This document shows positions 50,290 through 58,968 of a stretch of DNA of 64,000 nucleotides, piece after piece; within the stretch, counting starts at the first letter, position 1; the number at the start of each line of letters is the position of its first letter. Below the pieces are notes generated by a model. That model did not search any database and was not told the DNA's origin. It saw only the letters and a list, made by a program, of their open reading frames with translations. A program made the translations under genes and the position numbers. The DNA is taken from NCBI GenBank assembly GCA_018713365.1, contig DVOU01000020.1:1-64000 (forward strand), in the 5' to 3' direction. Origin of the DNA: Pullichristensenella excrementipullorum. Lineage in GTDB: Bacteria > Bacillota > Clostridia > Christensenellales > Aristaeellaceae.

Positions 50290-52626
50290 ATGAGAACGCT
50301 GATAAAAGCCGGCCTCAGATCCCATCGCGGCACATTGCTGGGCGTGGCCGCGCTGCTGGCGCTGGTCGCCCTTTCCCTCTGCACGGTGCTGACGGTGTGG
50401 CTCGGTTCGCAGCGCTATGTGCGGGGCGAGATGGCGAGGCTGGGGTATGGCGACCTGACGGCGTGGGTGTCCGGCCTTGTGGACGCGCAGCCACTGGCGG
50501 CAGAGCTGGCCGCGCTCGACGAAGTGGCGTCCGTGGGCGTGCAGCCGCTGATCTTCTCTGAATACGAAGTCGGCGAGCAAGAGTCTGACAGCGAGGGGCA
50601 GCTCATCACTTACGAGCCAGAGCTATACCCCTACAGGTTTTTTTCAGATGACTTTTCCGGCTATGGGAGCGCGCCTGCTACCATCGCGTCGGGGGAGGTG
50701 TACGCGCCCGCGTCCATGGCCTCGATGTTCGGTCTGCATGCGGGGGACGAGATCGCCTTTCCCATCGCGCGCAGCGGCGTAGACGCGGTGTTCACCGTGG
50801 CCGGGTTCTTTGAAGACCCATTCATGGGCAGCTCGATGATCGGGATGAAGGGCTTCCTCATCGGCGCGGAGGATCACGCGCGCATCGCTGCCGTGATCGC
50901 ACAGGAGGGCGTGGACGCGCTTGCCCGCGAAGGCTTCATGCTCCACATCCGCCAATCGGGCGATCTGTCCGCCGCCGCGCTGGGCGCGCTGCTCAACGAG
51001 CGCACGAGTTTGCAGCGGTACGCGGAGTTCACGCACAGCGCCGCGGCCATATCAGGCTTCATGCTGACGCTGCAAAACGTGTTCACCAGCCTGTTGCTGG
51101 CCTTTGTGCTCATATTGCTGCTGGCGTCGGCGGCGGTCGTTTCCCACAGCGTGGGCAGCGCCATCGAGCAGGATCGCGCCGACCTGGGCATCCTCAAGGC
51201 CATGGGCTTTACCGGCGCGCGGCTGCGCCGGACGCAGTTGGGACAATATGGCTTTGCCGCCGCCTGCGGCATGGCTGCGGGAACGCTGCTCGCCCTGCCG
51301 GCTTCCAAACTGGTCTGCCGCATGACGGTGACGACTACGGGGCTGCTCATCCCCGCGAACATGCCATCTGCCATCTGCCTGGCGGCGCTCGCGCTGATCC
51401 TTTTGCTGCTGTTGGGCTTTGTCTGGCTGCGCACGCGGCGCATCGCGCGCATATCCCCGCTCGCGGCCATCCGCGGCGATCAGCAGGCGTCCGCGCGCCA
51501 TGGGCGGGCCTGAGCGCTGCGCAAGCGCGCCCTCTCGCTTGGCCTGGCCATCCGGCAGCTCGCGTCGGGGAAGCGCCGCTATGCAGGCGCGTGCATGGTG
51601 GCGCTGCTGCTGGTGTTTTTCGCGTCGCTCATCGGCCGGGTGGATGCCTGGCTGGGGCCGGACGGCGAAGGGCTCATGGACGCCTTCAATCCCGCGGACC
51701 TGCACATCGCCGCCCAACCCATGGGCGAGGCTACGCTGGCGGACGTGGAACAAACCATTGAACGCTATACCGCGATCACCGATGTCTACGATCTGGCCAT
51801 GCCCAGCGTGTCCGTCAACGGGGCGGATATGACGGCCAACGTCATCACAGAGCCGGAGCGCTTTCACCTGCTCATGGGGCAGACCTGCCGGGAGGCGGAC
51901 GAAGTGGTGCTGACGGAGTTTGTGGCGGCGGATTCAGGAGTTTCCATTGGCGATACCGTTACCCTTGCAGGAAGCCGCGGAAGCGGGGAATACACTGTTT
52001 CTGGCATCTATCAATGCGCCAACGACATGGGGATGAACGTGGGGCTTTCCCGGGAGGGCTATGCCCGCATCGGGGATGAAGCGCCCAACATGTGGTGTAC
52101 CCATTTCTTCCTCGCCGACCCTTCTCTCCAGCCGCAGATCATGCAAGCGCTTTCCGACGCCTACGGCGGGGACGTATACCTGCACGAAAACTCCTGGCCT
52201 GGGCTTTACGGCATCCTTTCCGCCATGCGGTCGCTGATGATCTTCCTGTATGCCATGGTCGTGCTTTTTGTGCTGGTGGCGACGCTGCTGACGGCGGAGA
52301 AGCTCCTGCGGGCCGAACACAGGGATCTGACGATCTATCGCGCCATCGGCCTGTCCTTCAGGCGGCTGCGGCGTTCCTTTGCCCTGCGCTTCGGCATCGT
52401 CGCCCTGCTGGGCAGCATCGGGGGAACGCTCCTTGGCGCCTTCCTCACCGACCCGCTGGTGGCGCTGCTCATGCGCATGGAGGGGATCAGCAACTTTGCT
52501 TCTCATCCGGGACTTCTCACGGCGCTGCTTCCGGGTCTCGTCGTGACGGCGCTATTCCTGCTGTTCGCATATGGTTCCGCCGGAAAAATACGCAAGGAGC
52601 CGCTGGCGTCGCTGGCAGAGGAATGA
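50290..52626 (+). CDS. FtsX-type ABC permease, interrupted by TGA
   Basis: A 778-codon frame of a two-FtsX-domain permease. The first half (50290-51510) has a membrane helix, a ~240-residue extracellular domain and three helices ending RIARISPLAAIRGDQ. TGA at 51511-51513 interrupts it, and the same frame continues as ALRKRALSLGLAIRQLASGK with the second FtsX half (to 52626). No ribosome site precedes the next ATG (51595), which would lose part of a helix. CGA to TGA would be the simplest change. A functional exporter needs both halves, so either the base is wrong, translation reads through, or the system is dead. The partner is the ATPase just upstream. Confidence 0.85.
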
Positions 52627-52792
52627 GAAATACTATTGCATTTATTTATGGATATTGATAAAACATAAGTATTTGCTATTTTCCCTCCGCTGCGGTAAAC
52701 TGAATGCGGAAAGCGAGGTTTGGATATGGACGCACAGATACTCAAAGACCAGGAGGCCATCTCCTGACCCAAATGATAAGGAGTTGAAAGAA

Positions 52793-53341
52793 ATGAAGAA
52801 ACCGTTTGTTGCTCTTTTCTGCCTGCTTTTGATGTTCAGCGCCATCATGACGGGGTGCAGCGCATCTTCCGCGACTTCCGCGCCCGCACCCACCGCCACC
52901 TTGCAAGAGACAGCCCCGACGCCCTCCGCCCAGGCGGAGGCCCTGACCGCAGAGGAAGACGGCTCCGACACGGGCGCCGGAGAATTGTCCGTCCGCTTTG
53001 GAAATGGCGGCGAGGCGTTCATCCTGCATCTGGAGGACAACTCCACTGCCGAGACGATCGCCATGTACGTGGGGACGACCGACTGGCGGCTGCCGGTGTA
53101 CAGCTATGACGAGTCTGATGTGATGGAGTATTACGACGTCCCCAGCCGTTACGAGATCCCCGACAACAGCCAGGTCGTCACCGAGGCGCACGCGGGCGAG
53201 GTCTACTACTCCGACCCCAACCGCATCGTGCTTTACTACCACGATGCCGAGATCAACGAAGAATATACCCTGATCGGCACTTTCGACGCCACAGAGGAAT
53301 TTGTGGCTGCCGTGGAAAACAACCCGGTGCTGGAAGGCTAG
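52793..53341 (+). CDS. Cyclophilin-like fold lipoprotein
   Basis: A 182-residue lipoprotein. ATG 52793 follows AAGGAG. The signal ends in the lipobox SAIMTGC (Cys22). A Pro/Thr/Ala-rich linker follows, and the C-terminal ~115 residues match the bacterial cyclophilin-like domain: LSVRFGNGGEAFILHLEDNS, RLPVYSYDE, HAGEVYYSDPNRIVLYYHDA. The domain lacks classical prolyl-isomerase residues and often appears with flavodoxin or NADPH genes. Its role is unknown. An AT-rich gap of 166 bases separates it from the permease, so it may have its own promoter. Confidence 0.82.
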   Translation: MKKPFVALFCLLLMFSAIMTGCSASSATSAPAPTATLQETAPTPSAQAEALTAEEDGSDTGAGELSVRFGNGGEAFILHLEDNSTAETIAMYVGTTDWRLPVYSYDESDVMEYYDVPSRYEIPDNSQVVTEAHAGEVYYSDPNRIVLYYHDAEINEEYTLIGTFDATEEFVAAVENNPVLEG

Positions 53342-53379
53342 GGCAACCAAATCATAGTCATCAGCGATGGTGAGTGACG

Positions 53380-53619
53380 ATGCAAAACAGACAGAAGCCG
53401 GCGCAAAACGAGAATCCGTATGCGTATACCGTCGTGCAGAATTTGAAGGACGCCGGGTGTTCAAGCGGCATGATCGAGAAGTTCACGCGCTTACAGGACG
53501 ATGATGAGCGGCTCCAGTTGCTTTCCTGCCACAGGAAGCGCCTGCTGGAAACGCTCCACAGGGACGAAAGGCGGATCGACTGCCTTGACTATCTCATCTA
53601 TCAGATGAAAAAGAATTGA
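53380..53619 (+). CDS. Small conserved protein, function unknown
   Basis: A 79-residue, charged, helical protein. The C-terminal half RKRLLETLHRDERRIDCLDY then LIYQMKKN has the pattern seen in small proteins next to MerR-like regulators or transporters. No enzyme motif or membrane segment is present. GGTGAG precedes ATG 53380. It starts 38 bases after the lipoprotein and 27 before the next gene's ATG. The name and function are unknown. Confidence 0.65.
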   Translation: MQNRQKPAQNENPYAYTVVQNLKDAGCSSGMIEKFTRLQDDDERLQLLSCHRKRLLETLHRDERRIDCLDYLIYQMKKN

Positions 53620-53646
53620 TTTTGACCACAGATGGGAGGTTTCCAC

Positions 53647-54225
53647 ATGAAGACCATTCAGGATCAGACCTTTGACGCTGAGCGCGCCCTCTATGGCAGC
53701 AGCGACATTTGGGTAAAGGATTGCGCGTTCGACGGCCCCGCCGATGGGGAGAGCGCGTTCAAGGAATGTAAAAACGTGCGGGTGGAACGCAGCTTCTTCA
53801 ACCTGCGCTACCCCTTCTGGCACGACCACGGCCTTGTTATCCGCGATTCCGAGATGACGGAACTCTGCCGGGCGGCCCTGTGGTATTCCGACCACATCAC
53901 CATCGAAAATACCAGGCTCCACGGCATCAAGGCGCTGCGGGAGTGTTCGGACGCCGCCCTGCGCGGCTGCGACGTCCTTTCCCCGGAGTTCGGCTGGTCG
54001 GCGCGCAATGTGGAAATGGCGGACTGCGACGTGCAGAGCGAGTACTTCATGATGCGCTCTATCCATTTGCGCTTCACCAACGTGCGGATGAAGGGAAAAT
54101 ACTCCTTCCAGTACGCCTACCTCGACCACAACATCTATGTGGATGTCTGCCAGCCCTACGTCAAGAACTACTGCCCGAGCGCTCTGGACGTGACCACCTA
54201 TCATCGCGTCTGGCTCGACAAGTAA
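53647..54225 (+). CDS. DUF3737 protein, truncated and apparently fused to a peptide-binding protein tail
   Basis: A 192-residue ORF. Residues 1-~155 match DUF3737 closely (DQTFDAERALYGSSDIWVKD, FDGPADGESAFKECKNV, RALWYSDH, KGKYSFQY), a right-handed beta-helix family of about 280 residues. After KYSFQY the sequence becomes AYLDHNIYVDVCQPYVKN to DVTTYHRVWLDK. This does not continue DUF3737 but reads like the C-terminus of a family-5 peptide-binding lipoprotein. The dppB gene follows, where such a gene is expected. A deletion, or an assembly join near base 54112, would explain this. The function of either half is unclear. Confidence 0.75.
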   Translation: MKTIQDQTFDAERALYGSSDIWVKDCAFDGPADGESAFKECKNVRVERSFFNLRYPFWHDHGLVIRDSEMTELCRAALWYSDHITIENTRLHGIKALRECSDAALRGCDVLSPEFGWSARNVEMADCDVQSEYFMMRSIHLRFTNVRMKGKYSFQYAYLDHNIYVDVCQPYVKNYCPSALDVTTYHRVWLDK

Positions 54226-54345
54226 ATTCCCTTTCGCGGCGGGCGGGAGGCTTGCCTTCCACCCGCCGGCAATGAAAACCGCGGGGAGGGCCGCGCCGCG
54301 CGCCGGCTCTTTCCGCCCCCAATTCCGCCAGAAAGCAGGAAGGCT

Positions 54346-55290
54346 ATGTTCAAGTACATTCTCCGCAGGCTTTTGATCATGATCCCCGTCCTGATCGGCC
54401 TGACGATCGTCGTGTTTCTGCTGGTCAACGTGTTGCCCGGCGACACCGCGCGCATCATTGCCGGCGACTACGCCGACGAGGCGACCGTGCAGAGTATCCG
54501 CGAAGCCTATGGATTGGACAAGCCGATCCACATACAATACATCAACTATATCAAAGACCTCCTGCACGGCGATTTCGGCCGCTCCTATCACAGCCGGCGC
54601 GACATCGCCACGGAGATCGCCAACGTCTATCCCAAGACCATCCAACTGGCGTTGGCCACGGAAGTGGTCGGCGTGGTCGTGGGCGTGCTGCTGGGCATGA
54701 TCGCCGCCGTGCGGCGCGGCTCGCTGGTGGATCGCGGCGTCACCGCCTTTGGCGTGCTGGGCCTGTCAATCCCCCAGTTCTGGTTTGCGCTGATCTTGCA
54801 ACTGCTCTTCGCGGTGACGCTGCAATGGCTGCCGCCCTCGGGCTACGGGCAAGGCTTTGACCGCTACATCATCCTCCCGGCGCTGACGTTGGGCATCCCC
54901 TCGGCGGGCATGATGGCGCGCGTATCGCGCTCGGCCTTCCTCGAGGTCCTGCCGCAGAACTACATCCGCACCGCGCGCGCCAAGGGCCTCAAGGAGCGGC
55001 TCATCATCTGGCGGCATACGCTGAAAAACGCCATGATCCCCATCCTTTCGCTGATCGGCACGGACATGAGCCGCCTCATTACCGGCACAATGATCGCCGA
55101 AAGCGTGTTTTCCTGGCCGGGCATCGGCAAATACGGTTACGACGCGCTGTTTTACAAGGACATGCCCGCCCTGCAGGCCACCGTCCTGATCCTGGCCGTG
55201 ACCATCTGCGGCATCAACCTGATCGTGGATATACTCTATGGCCTGGTCGATCCGCGCGTGCGCGTCAGCCAGAAGGGAGGTCAGGCGTAA
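54346..55290 (+). CDS. dppB: ABC peptide/nickel transporter permease DppB-type
   Basis: A 314-residue permease with six membrane helices. The family opening MFKYILRRLLIMIPVLIGLT and VFLLVNVLPGDTARIIAG are intact. The cytoplasmic EAA-like loop is YIRTARAKGLKERLIIWRHTLKNAMIP. The substrate (oligopeptide, dipeptide, Ni2+ or glutathione) is not determinable. An AGGAAGGCT ribosome site precedes ATG. It is followed with no gap by the DppC gene. ATPase genes (dppD/F) and an intact binding protein are missing from the window. Confidence 0.94.
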   Translation: MFKYILRRLLIMIPVLIGLTIVVFLLVNVLPGDTARIIAGDYADEATVQSIREAYGLDKPIHIQYINYIKDLLHGDFGRSYHSRRDIATEIANVYPKTIQLALATEVVGVVVGVLLGMIAAVRRGSLVDRGVTAFGVLGLSIPQFWFALILQLLFAVTLQWLPPSGYGQGFDRYIILPALTLGIPSAGMMARVSRSAFLEVLPQNYIRTARAKGLKERLIIWRHTLKNAMIPILSLIGTDMSRLITGTMIAESVFSWPGIGKYGYDALFYKDMPALQATVLILAVTICGINLIVDILYGLVDPRVRVSQKGGQA

Positions 55291-56238
55291 ATGAAAAAGA
55301 CTCGCGACGACCGCTATCTGCCGAAAAACCCCCGCTACCGCAAGATGCTGGAAAACGAAAGCGAGAGCCGCAGCCTCTATTCGGACGCCTGGAAGCGCCT
55401 GAAAAAGGACAAGGCGGCGATGATCGGCCTGTGCATGATCGCGCTGTTCATCCTTCTGGCGATCGTGGCGCCCTTTATCCCCGCGCTGGACCCCGAAGCC
55501 ATTGAAAGCCGCCGGATCGTCGATGGCGAAACGGTGCTGCCTCCCTACGCGCCGAGCCTTTCCAACATCATGGGCACGGATCAGCTGGGCCGCGACATCT
55601 TTTCCCGCGTGCTTTACGGCGTGCGCGTATCGCTGCTGGTGGGCGTGGTCGCCCGCGGGCTGACGATGCTGCTGGGCGTGACGCTGGGCGTTGTATCCGC
55701 CTATTACGGCGGCTGGGTGGACGCGATCATCATGCGCGTCACGGACATATTCCTCGCCTTCCCCGTCATGCTGCTGGCCATGGTCATCACGCTCATCCTC
55801 GGGCCAAGTCTGATGACCATCTGCATCGCCATCATGCTGGTGGGCTGGCCGGACGTCGCCCGCCTCATCCGCGGCCAGGCGCTGAAACTGAAAAACAAGG
55901 ACTATGTGCGCGCCTCGCGGGCCCTGGGCGCTTCCGGGCTGTGGATCATCGTCAAACAGATCCTGCCCAACTGCCTGTCGCTGATCATCGTCTCCTTCTC
56001 CATGGGCGTTCCCGGCGCCATCATGTACGAGGCGGGCATGAGCTTCTTCGGCTACGGCATTCCCGCGCCGGCGCCGTCTCTGGGCAACATGATCTCCGAC
56101 GCGCGCGGTTATATGACCGTGTGCCCCTGGTACATCCTCTTCCCCGGCATCGCCCTGGTGCTGATCGTCGTGGCCTTCAACATCTTTGGCGACGGCCTCA
56201 ACGACGCTCTGGATCCCTACGCAAGACGAAGGAGCTGA
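55291..56238 (+). CDS. dppC: ABC peptide/nickel transporter permease DppC-type
   Basis: A 315-residue permease and partner of DppB. The N-terminal cytoplasmic segment leads to the membrane domain (MIGLCMIALFILLAIVAPFI). The conserved GTDQLGRDIFSRVLYGVRVS block follows, and the EAA loop is DYVRASRALGASGLWIIVKQILPNC. The ATG follows the dppB stop immediately, with GGGAGG upstream. It ends with AAGGAG overlapping, the ribosome site of the NifB-like gene. Confidence 0.94.
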   Translation: MKKTRDDRYLPKNPRYRKMLENESESRSLYSDAWKRLKKDKAAMIGLCMIALFILLAIVAPFIPALDPEAIESRRIVDGETVLPPYAPSLSNIMGTDQLGRDIFSRVLYGVRVSLLVGVVARGLTMLLGVTLGVVSAYYGGWVDAIIMRVTDIFLAFPVMLLAMVITLILGPSLMTICIAIMLVGWPDVARLIRGQALKLKNKDYVRASRALGASGLWIIVKQILPNCLSLIIVSFSMGVPGAIMYEAGMSFFGYGIPAPAPSLGNMISDARGYMTVCPWYILFPGIALVLIVVAFNIFGDGLNDALDPYARRRS

Positions 56239-56244
56239 ATCCCC

Positions 56245-57045
56245 TTGTCCGGCAACGCGCCGAAATTCGACCATCCCTGCTTTACCAACGCCCCGGCCCG
56301 CGCGGCGCGCATGCACCTGAGCGTGGCGCCAAAGTGCAACATCAAATGCAGCTTTTGCAATCCCGCCGGGGGCGACAAGTGCGTACATGGCTGCATGCCC
56401 GGCCTCACCGACCGCGTGCTTTCCCCGCGGGAAGCGCTTGAACACGTGCGCCGCGTGCGGGATGGCGGCATAGACATACGCATCGTCGGCATCGCCGGGC
56501 CGGGCGAACCGCTGTTTAACGAGGAGACGTTTGAGACGATCGCTTTGGTGCGCGAGGCCTTTCCCTCCATGCACATCTGCCTGAGTACAAACGGCCTGCT
56601 GTTGCCCGAGCGCCTCTCCCGCGTCCTTTCCCTGTGTGTGGAGACGCTGACGGTGACGGTCAACTGCCTGACGGTAGACTGCGCCCGCCGCGTCTACGAC
56701 CACGTGGAGGGCAGGCGCGACGACGCCTCCTTCGAGCGCCTCTTGCGCAGTCAGTTGGAGGGCGTGCGTCTGGCCGCGGAAGCCGGGCTGTGCGTCAAGG
56801 TCAACAGCGTGCTGCTTCCCGGCGAAAACGACGCGGAGATACCGCTCGTGGCGCGCCGCGTGGCCGATTTGGGCGCGTACATCCACAATGTGCTGCCCCT
56901 CATCCCCCGGCCGGACGCCCGGCGCCGCGCCGCCCCCAGCCAGGAACTGGTAGACGGTGTGCGCGCGCAGTGCGCGGCGTGCCTTGCGCAGTTCACCCGC
57001 TGCCGCCACTGCCGTGCCGACGCCATCATCAACGCCGAAGAATGA
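56245..57045 (+). CDS. NifB-like radical SAM protein
   Basis: A 266-residue radical SAM enzyme. TTG 56245 is the start, with AAGGAG ten bases upstream. The AdoMet cluster is Cys31, Cys35, Cys38 in APKCNIKCSFC, preceded by HPCF and ARMHLSVAP, exactly the NifB N-terminal wording. GIAGPGEPLFN, CLSTNGL and KVNSVLLPGENDAEI follow. The C-terminus ends in CRHCRADAI, also NifB-like. It lacks the NifX-like C-terminal domain. NifB makes NifB-co from Fe-S clusters for nitrogenase; homologues occur in organisms without nitrogenase. No nif genes are in the window, so the role is unknown. Confidence 0.85.
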   Translation: MSGNAPKFDHPCFTNAPARAARMHLSVAPKCNIKCSFCNPAGGDKCVHGCMPGLTDRVLSPREALEHVRRVRDGGIDIRIVGIAGPGEPLFNEETFETIALVREAFPSMHICLSTNGLLLPERLSRVLSLCVETLTVTVNCLTVDCARRVYDHVEGRRDDASFERLLRSQLEGVRLAAEAGLCVKVNSVLLPGENDAEIPLVARRVADLGAYIHNVLPLIPRPDARRRAAPSQELVDGVRAQCAACLAQFTRCRHCRADAIINAEE

Positions 57046-57055
57046 GGAGGTTTGC

Positions 57056-57592
57056 ATGCAAACGCTTTCGCAAAGACGTTTTTTTCCCATGTACTACGCC
57101 CGGGGCGTCGCGGATGTGACGCCCGAGTTTATCCGCGGCTGCGGCTGCGACGCGCTGCTGCTCGACATCGACAACACCGTGTCACACGTGGACGCGCCGG
57201 AAGCGACCGCGGAGGCCGAAACGTGGCTGCAAACGCTGCGCGAGGCGGAGCTTCCCGTGGCTTTCGTTTCCAACAACGATCCCGAGCGCGTGGAGCCCTT
57301 CGCCCAGCGCTATGGGGCCAAGTTCGTCTCCCACGCGCAAAAGCCGCGGCGCGAAGGCTATGACCGCGCCGCGGCGGCGCTGGGCCGCGCCGCAAAGCGT
57401 TGCCTGGTGGTGGGCGACCAGCTCTTTACCGACATCCTCGGCGGCCACAACGCCGGCATGAAGACGGTGATCGTCTCTCCCCTGTGTGAAGCCGAGGACC
57501 CTGTTCCTTTCCGCAAGCGGCGCAAGCTGGAAAAACTGCTTTTGCGCCTCGACCGCCTGTTCTGCGCCCGCAGGCGCAACATTGGAGGATAA
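57056..57592 (+). CDS. YqeG-family HAD phosphatase
   Basis: A 178-residue HAD IIIA hydrolase of the YqeG type. The nucleophile motif is LLLDIDNTVSH (Asp37, Asp39), with AFVSNNDPERV, KPRREGYDRA and VGDQLFTDILGGHNAGM as motifs II-IV. The opening RFFPMYYARGVADVTPEFIR is typical of the family. YqeG-like proteins are conserved in Firmicutes; phosphatidylglycerophosphate phosphatase activity is known for a relative (Pgp/Gep4). GAGGAGG precedes ATG 57056. Confidence 0.9.
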   Translation: MQTLSQRRFFPMYYARGVADVTPEFIRGCGCDALLLDIDNTVSHVDAPEATAEAETWLQTLREAELPVAFVSNNDPERVEPFAQRYGAKFVSHAQKPRREGYDRAAAALGRAAKRCLVVGDQLFTDILGGHNAGMKTVIVSPLCEAEDPVPFRKRRKLEKLLLRLDRLFCARRRNIGG

Positions 57593-57594
57593 TG

Positions 57595-58347
57595 ATGAAA
57601 CCCATGTATCACATCGGCTTTGACGATTCCCACAAGGCAAAATACGCCATCCTGCCCGGCGACCCGGGCCGGGTGGAGCGCATCGCCACGCTGCTGGACG
57701 AACCGCGCTTTTTCCATCAGAACCGCGAATACACCACCTGGCTTGGCGAACTTGAGGGCGAAAACGTTCTGGTGATGTCCACGGGTATGGGCGGCCCCTC
57801 GACGGCGATCGGCGTGGAAGAGCTGTGTCAGACGGGCGTGACCACGTTTATCCGCGTGGGCACCTGCGGCGGCATGCAGCTGGACGTGGTCGGCGGCGAT
57901 CTGGTGGTCGCCACCGGCGCGGTGCGCATGGAGGGCACCTCCCGCGAGTACACGCCCATCGAGTACCCCGCCGTGGCCGACCTCGCCGTGACCAACGCGC
58001 TGGCGCAGGCGGCGCGTGCGCTCGGCCATACCTGTCACACGGGCGTTGTACACTGCAAGGATTCCTTCTACGGCCAGCACGCGCCGGAGCGCATGCCCGT
58101 AGGCGAAGAGCTGCGCTATAAGTGGCAGGCGTGGATCAAGGCCGGCTGCCTGGCCTCGGAAATGGAAAGCGCGGCGCTGTTCATCGTCGCGCAGGCGCTG
58201 CGCGTGCGCGCTGGCACCGTGCTTACCGCGGTGTGGAACCAGGAGCGCGCCCGCGCCGGCCTTCCCAACCCCGAGACGCACGACAGTTCCGACGCCATCC
58301 GCACGGCCATCGAAGCCATCCGCATCCTGATCCACGCCGGATCCTGA
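57595..58347 (+). CDS. udp: Nucleoside phosphorylase (uridine phosphorylase family)
   Basis: A 250-residue phosphorolytic enzyme that splits a nucleoside into base and ribose-1-phosphate. The start is ATG 57595 (GGAGG six bases upstream), though 57592 is also possible. AILPGDPGRVERIATLLDEP matches the N-terminal phosphate-binding loop, MSTGMGGPSTAIGVEEL the core, FIRVGTCGGMQ the family motif and ASEMESAALFIVA the ribose-binding Glu-Met-Glu. The pattern fits uridine phosphorylase more than purine enzymes. It is the last gene of the group, followed by a hairpin terminator. Confidence 0.92.
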   Translation: MKPMYHIGFDDSHKAKYAILPGDPGRVERIATLLDEPRFFHQNREYTTWLGELEGENVLVMSTGMGGPSTAIGVEELCQTGVTTFIRVGTCGGMQLDVVGGDLVVATGAVRMEGTSREYTPIEYPAVADLAVTNALAQAARALGHTCHTGVVHCKDSFYGQHAPERMPVGEELRYKWQAWIKAGCLASEMESAALFIVAQALRVRAGTVLTAVWNQERARAGLPNPETHDSSDAIRTAIEAIRILIHAGS

Positions 58348-58393
58348 GCGCCCCGTTCCCGCGCAAAAGATCGCATACCGCGAACTTTCCCTC

Positions 58394-58430
58394 CTCCCGC
58401 ATCGCGCCCTGCCGCCATGCGGGAGTTTTC
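58394..58430 (+). terminator. Terminator after the nucleoside phosphorylase gene
   Basis: CTCCCGCAT (58394-58402) and ATGCGGGAG (58417-58425) form a nine-base stem, followed by TTTTC. Confidence 0.85.
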
Positions 58431-58455
58431 ATAGCCGGAAACGGCCGCAGGCCCT

Positions 58456-58930
58456 ATGCAGGCCGGCGACGACCGCCACATACCACCGCTGGGCGACCGC
58501 GGGGCCACGGAGCTGTACACCCGTGACCGCAACGGCAACATCCTCTCCGGGCCGCACTTTTTCCGCGCTGCGCGGAGCGGGGGCGATGGTGGGCGCTGTA
58601 CAGGCGACAGATGGGGGATCCTTGACGTCGCCGGAAGCCTCGTGGTAGAATACAAACACGGCGCATGGGGCAAGCCCACGCTCGTGCGCACCTTGACGAC
58701 CGCATATAAAGCAATGGCGAAGCTGGATCCGCTCAGTATCGTGGGGGTGCATGACGAAGGGACGGGGTCGTATTCTCCGGGGAGCAGGTTTTACGATCCT
58801 TTGGCGATCATTTATCGGGGAAAGTTGCGCAGCCCGGAAGCATTTGCTCCCGGTGTTCCAATTGAAGTGGTGAAGTACGTCTGGAAGCGTCAAGGCACCC
58901 TTGATCCCTGTACGATCGAATCGTGCGTTT
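58456..58930 (+). pseudogene. Degenerate RHS-repeat remnant
   Basis: The open frame here lacks a ribosome site. Part of it reads like a decayed RHS/YD-repeat toxin core. ILDVAGSLVVEYKHGAWGKP (58618-58680) resembles the usual VVxxYxYDAWGKP, and LDPLSIVGVHDEGTGSYSPG then SRFYDPLAI resembles the NPFRYRGYVYDEETGLYYLxSRYYDP core. The RFxxxD end is missing. It is consistent with the tail of a polymorphic toxin whose immunity gene follows. This is a reading by eye, without search. Confidence 0.6.
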
Positions 58931-58968
58931 TTATGAACGTTCCAATGTTTCAGCGGGAGGAAAAGAAA

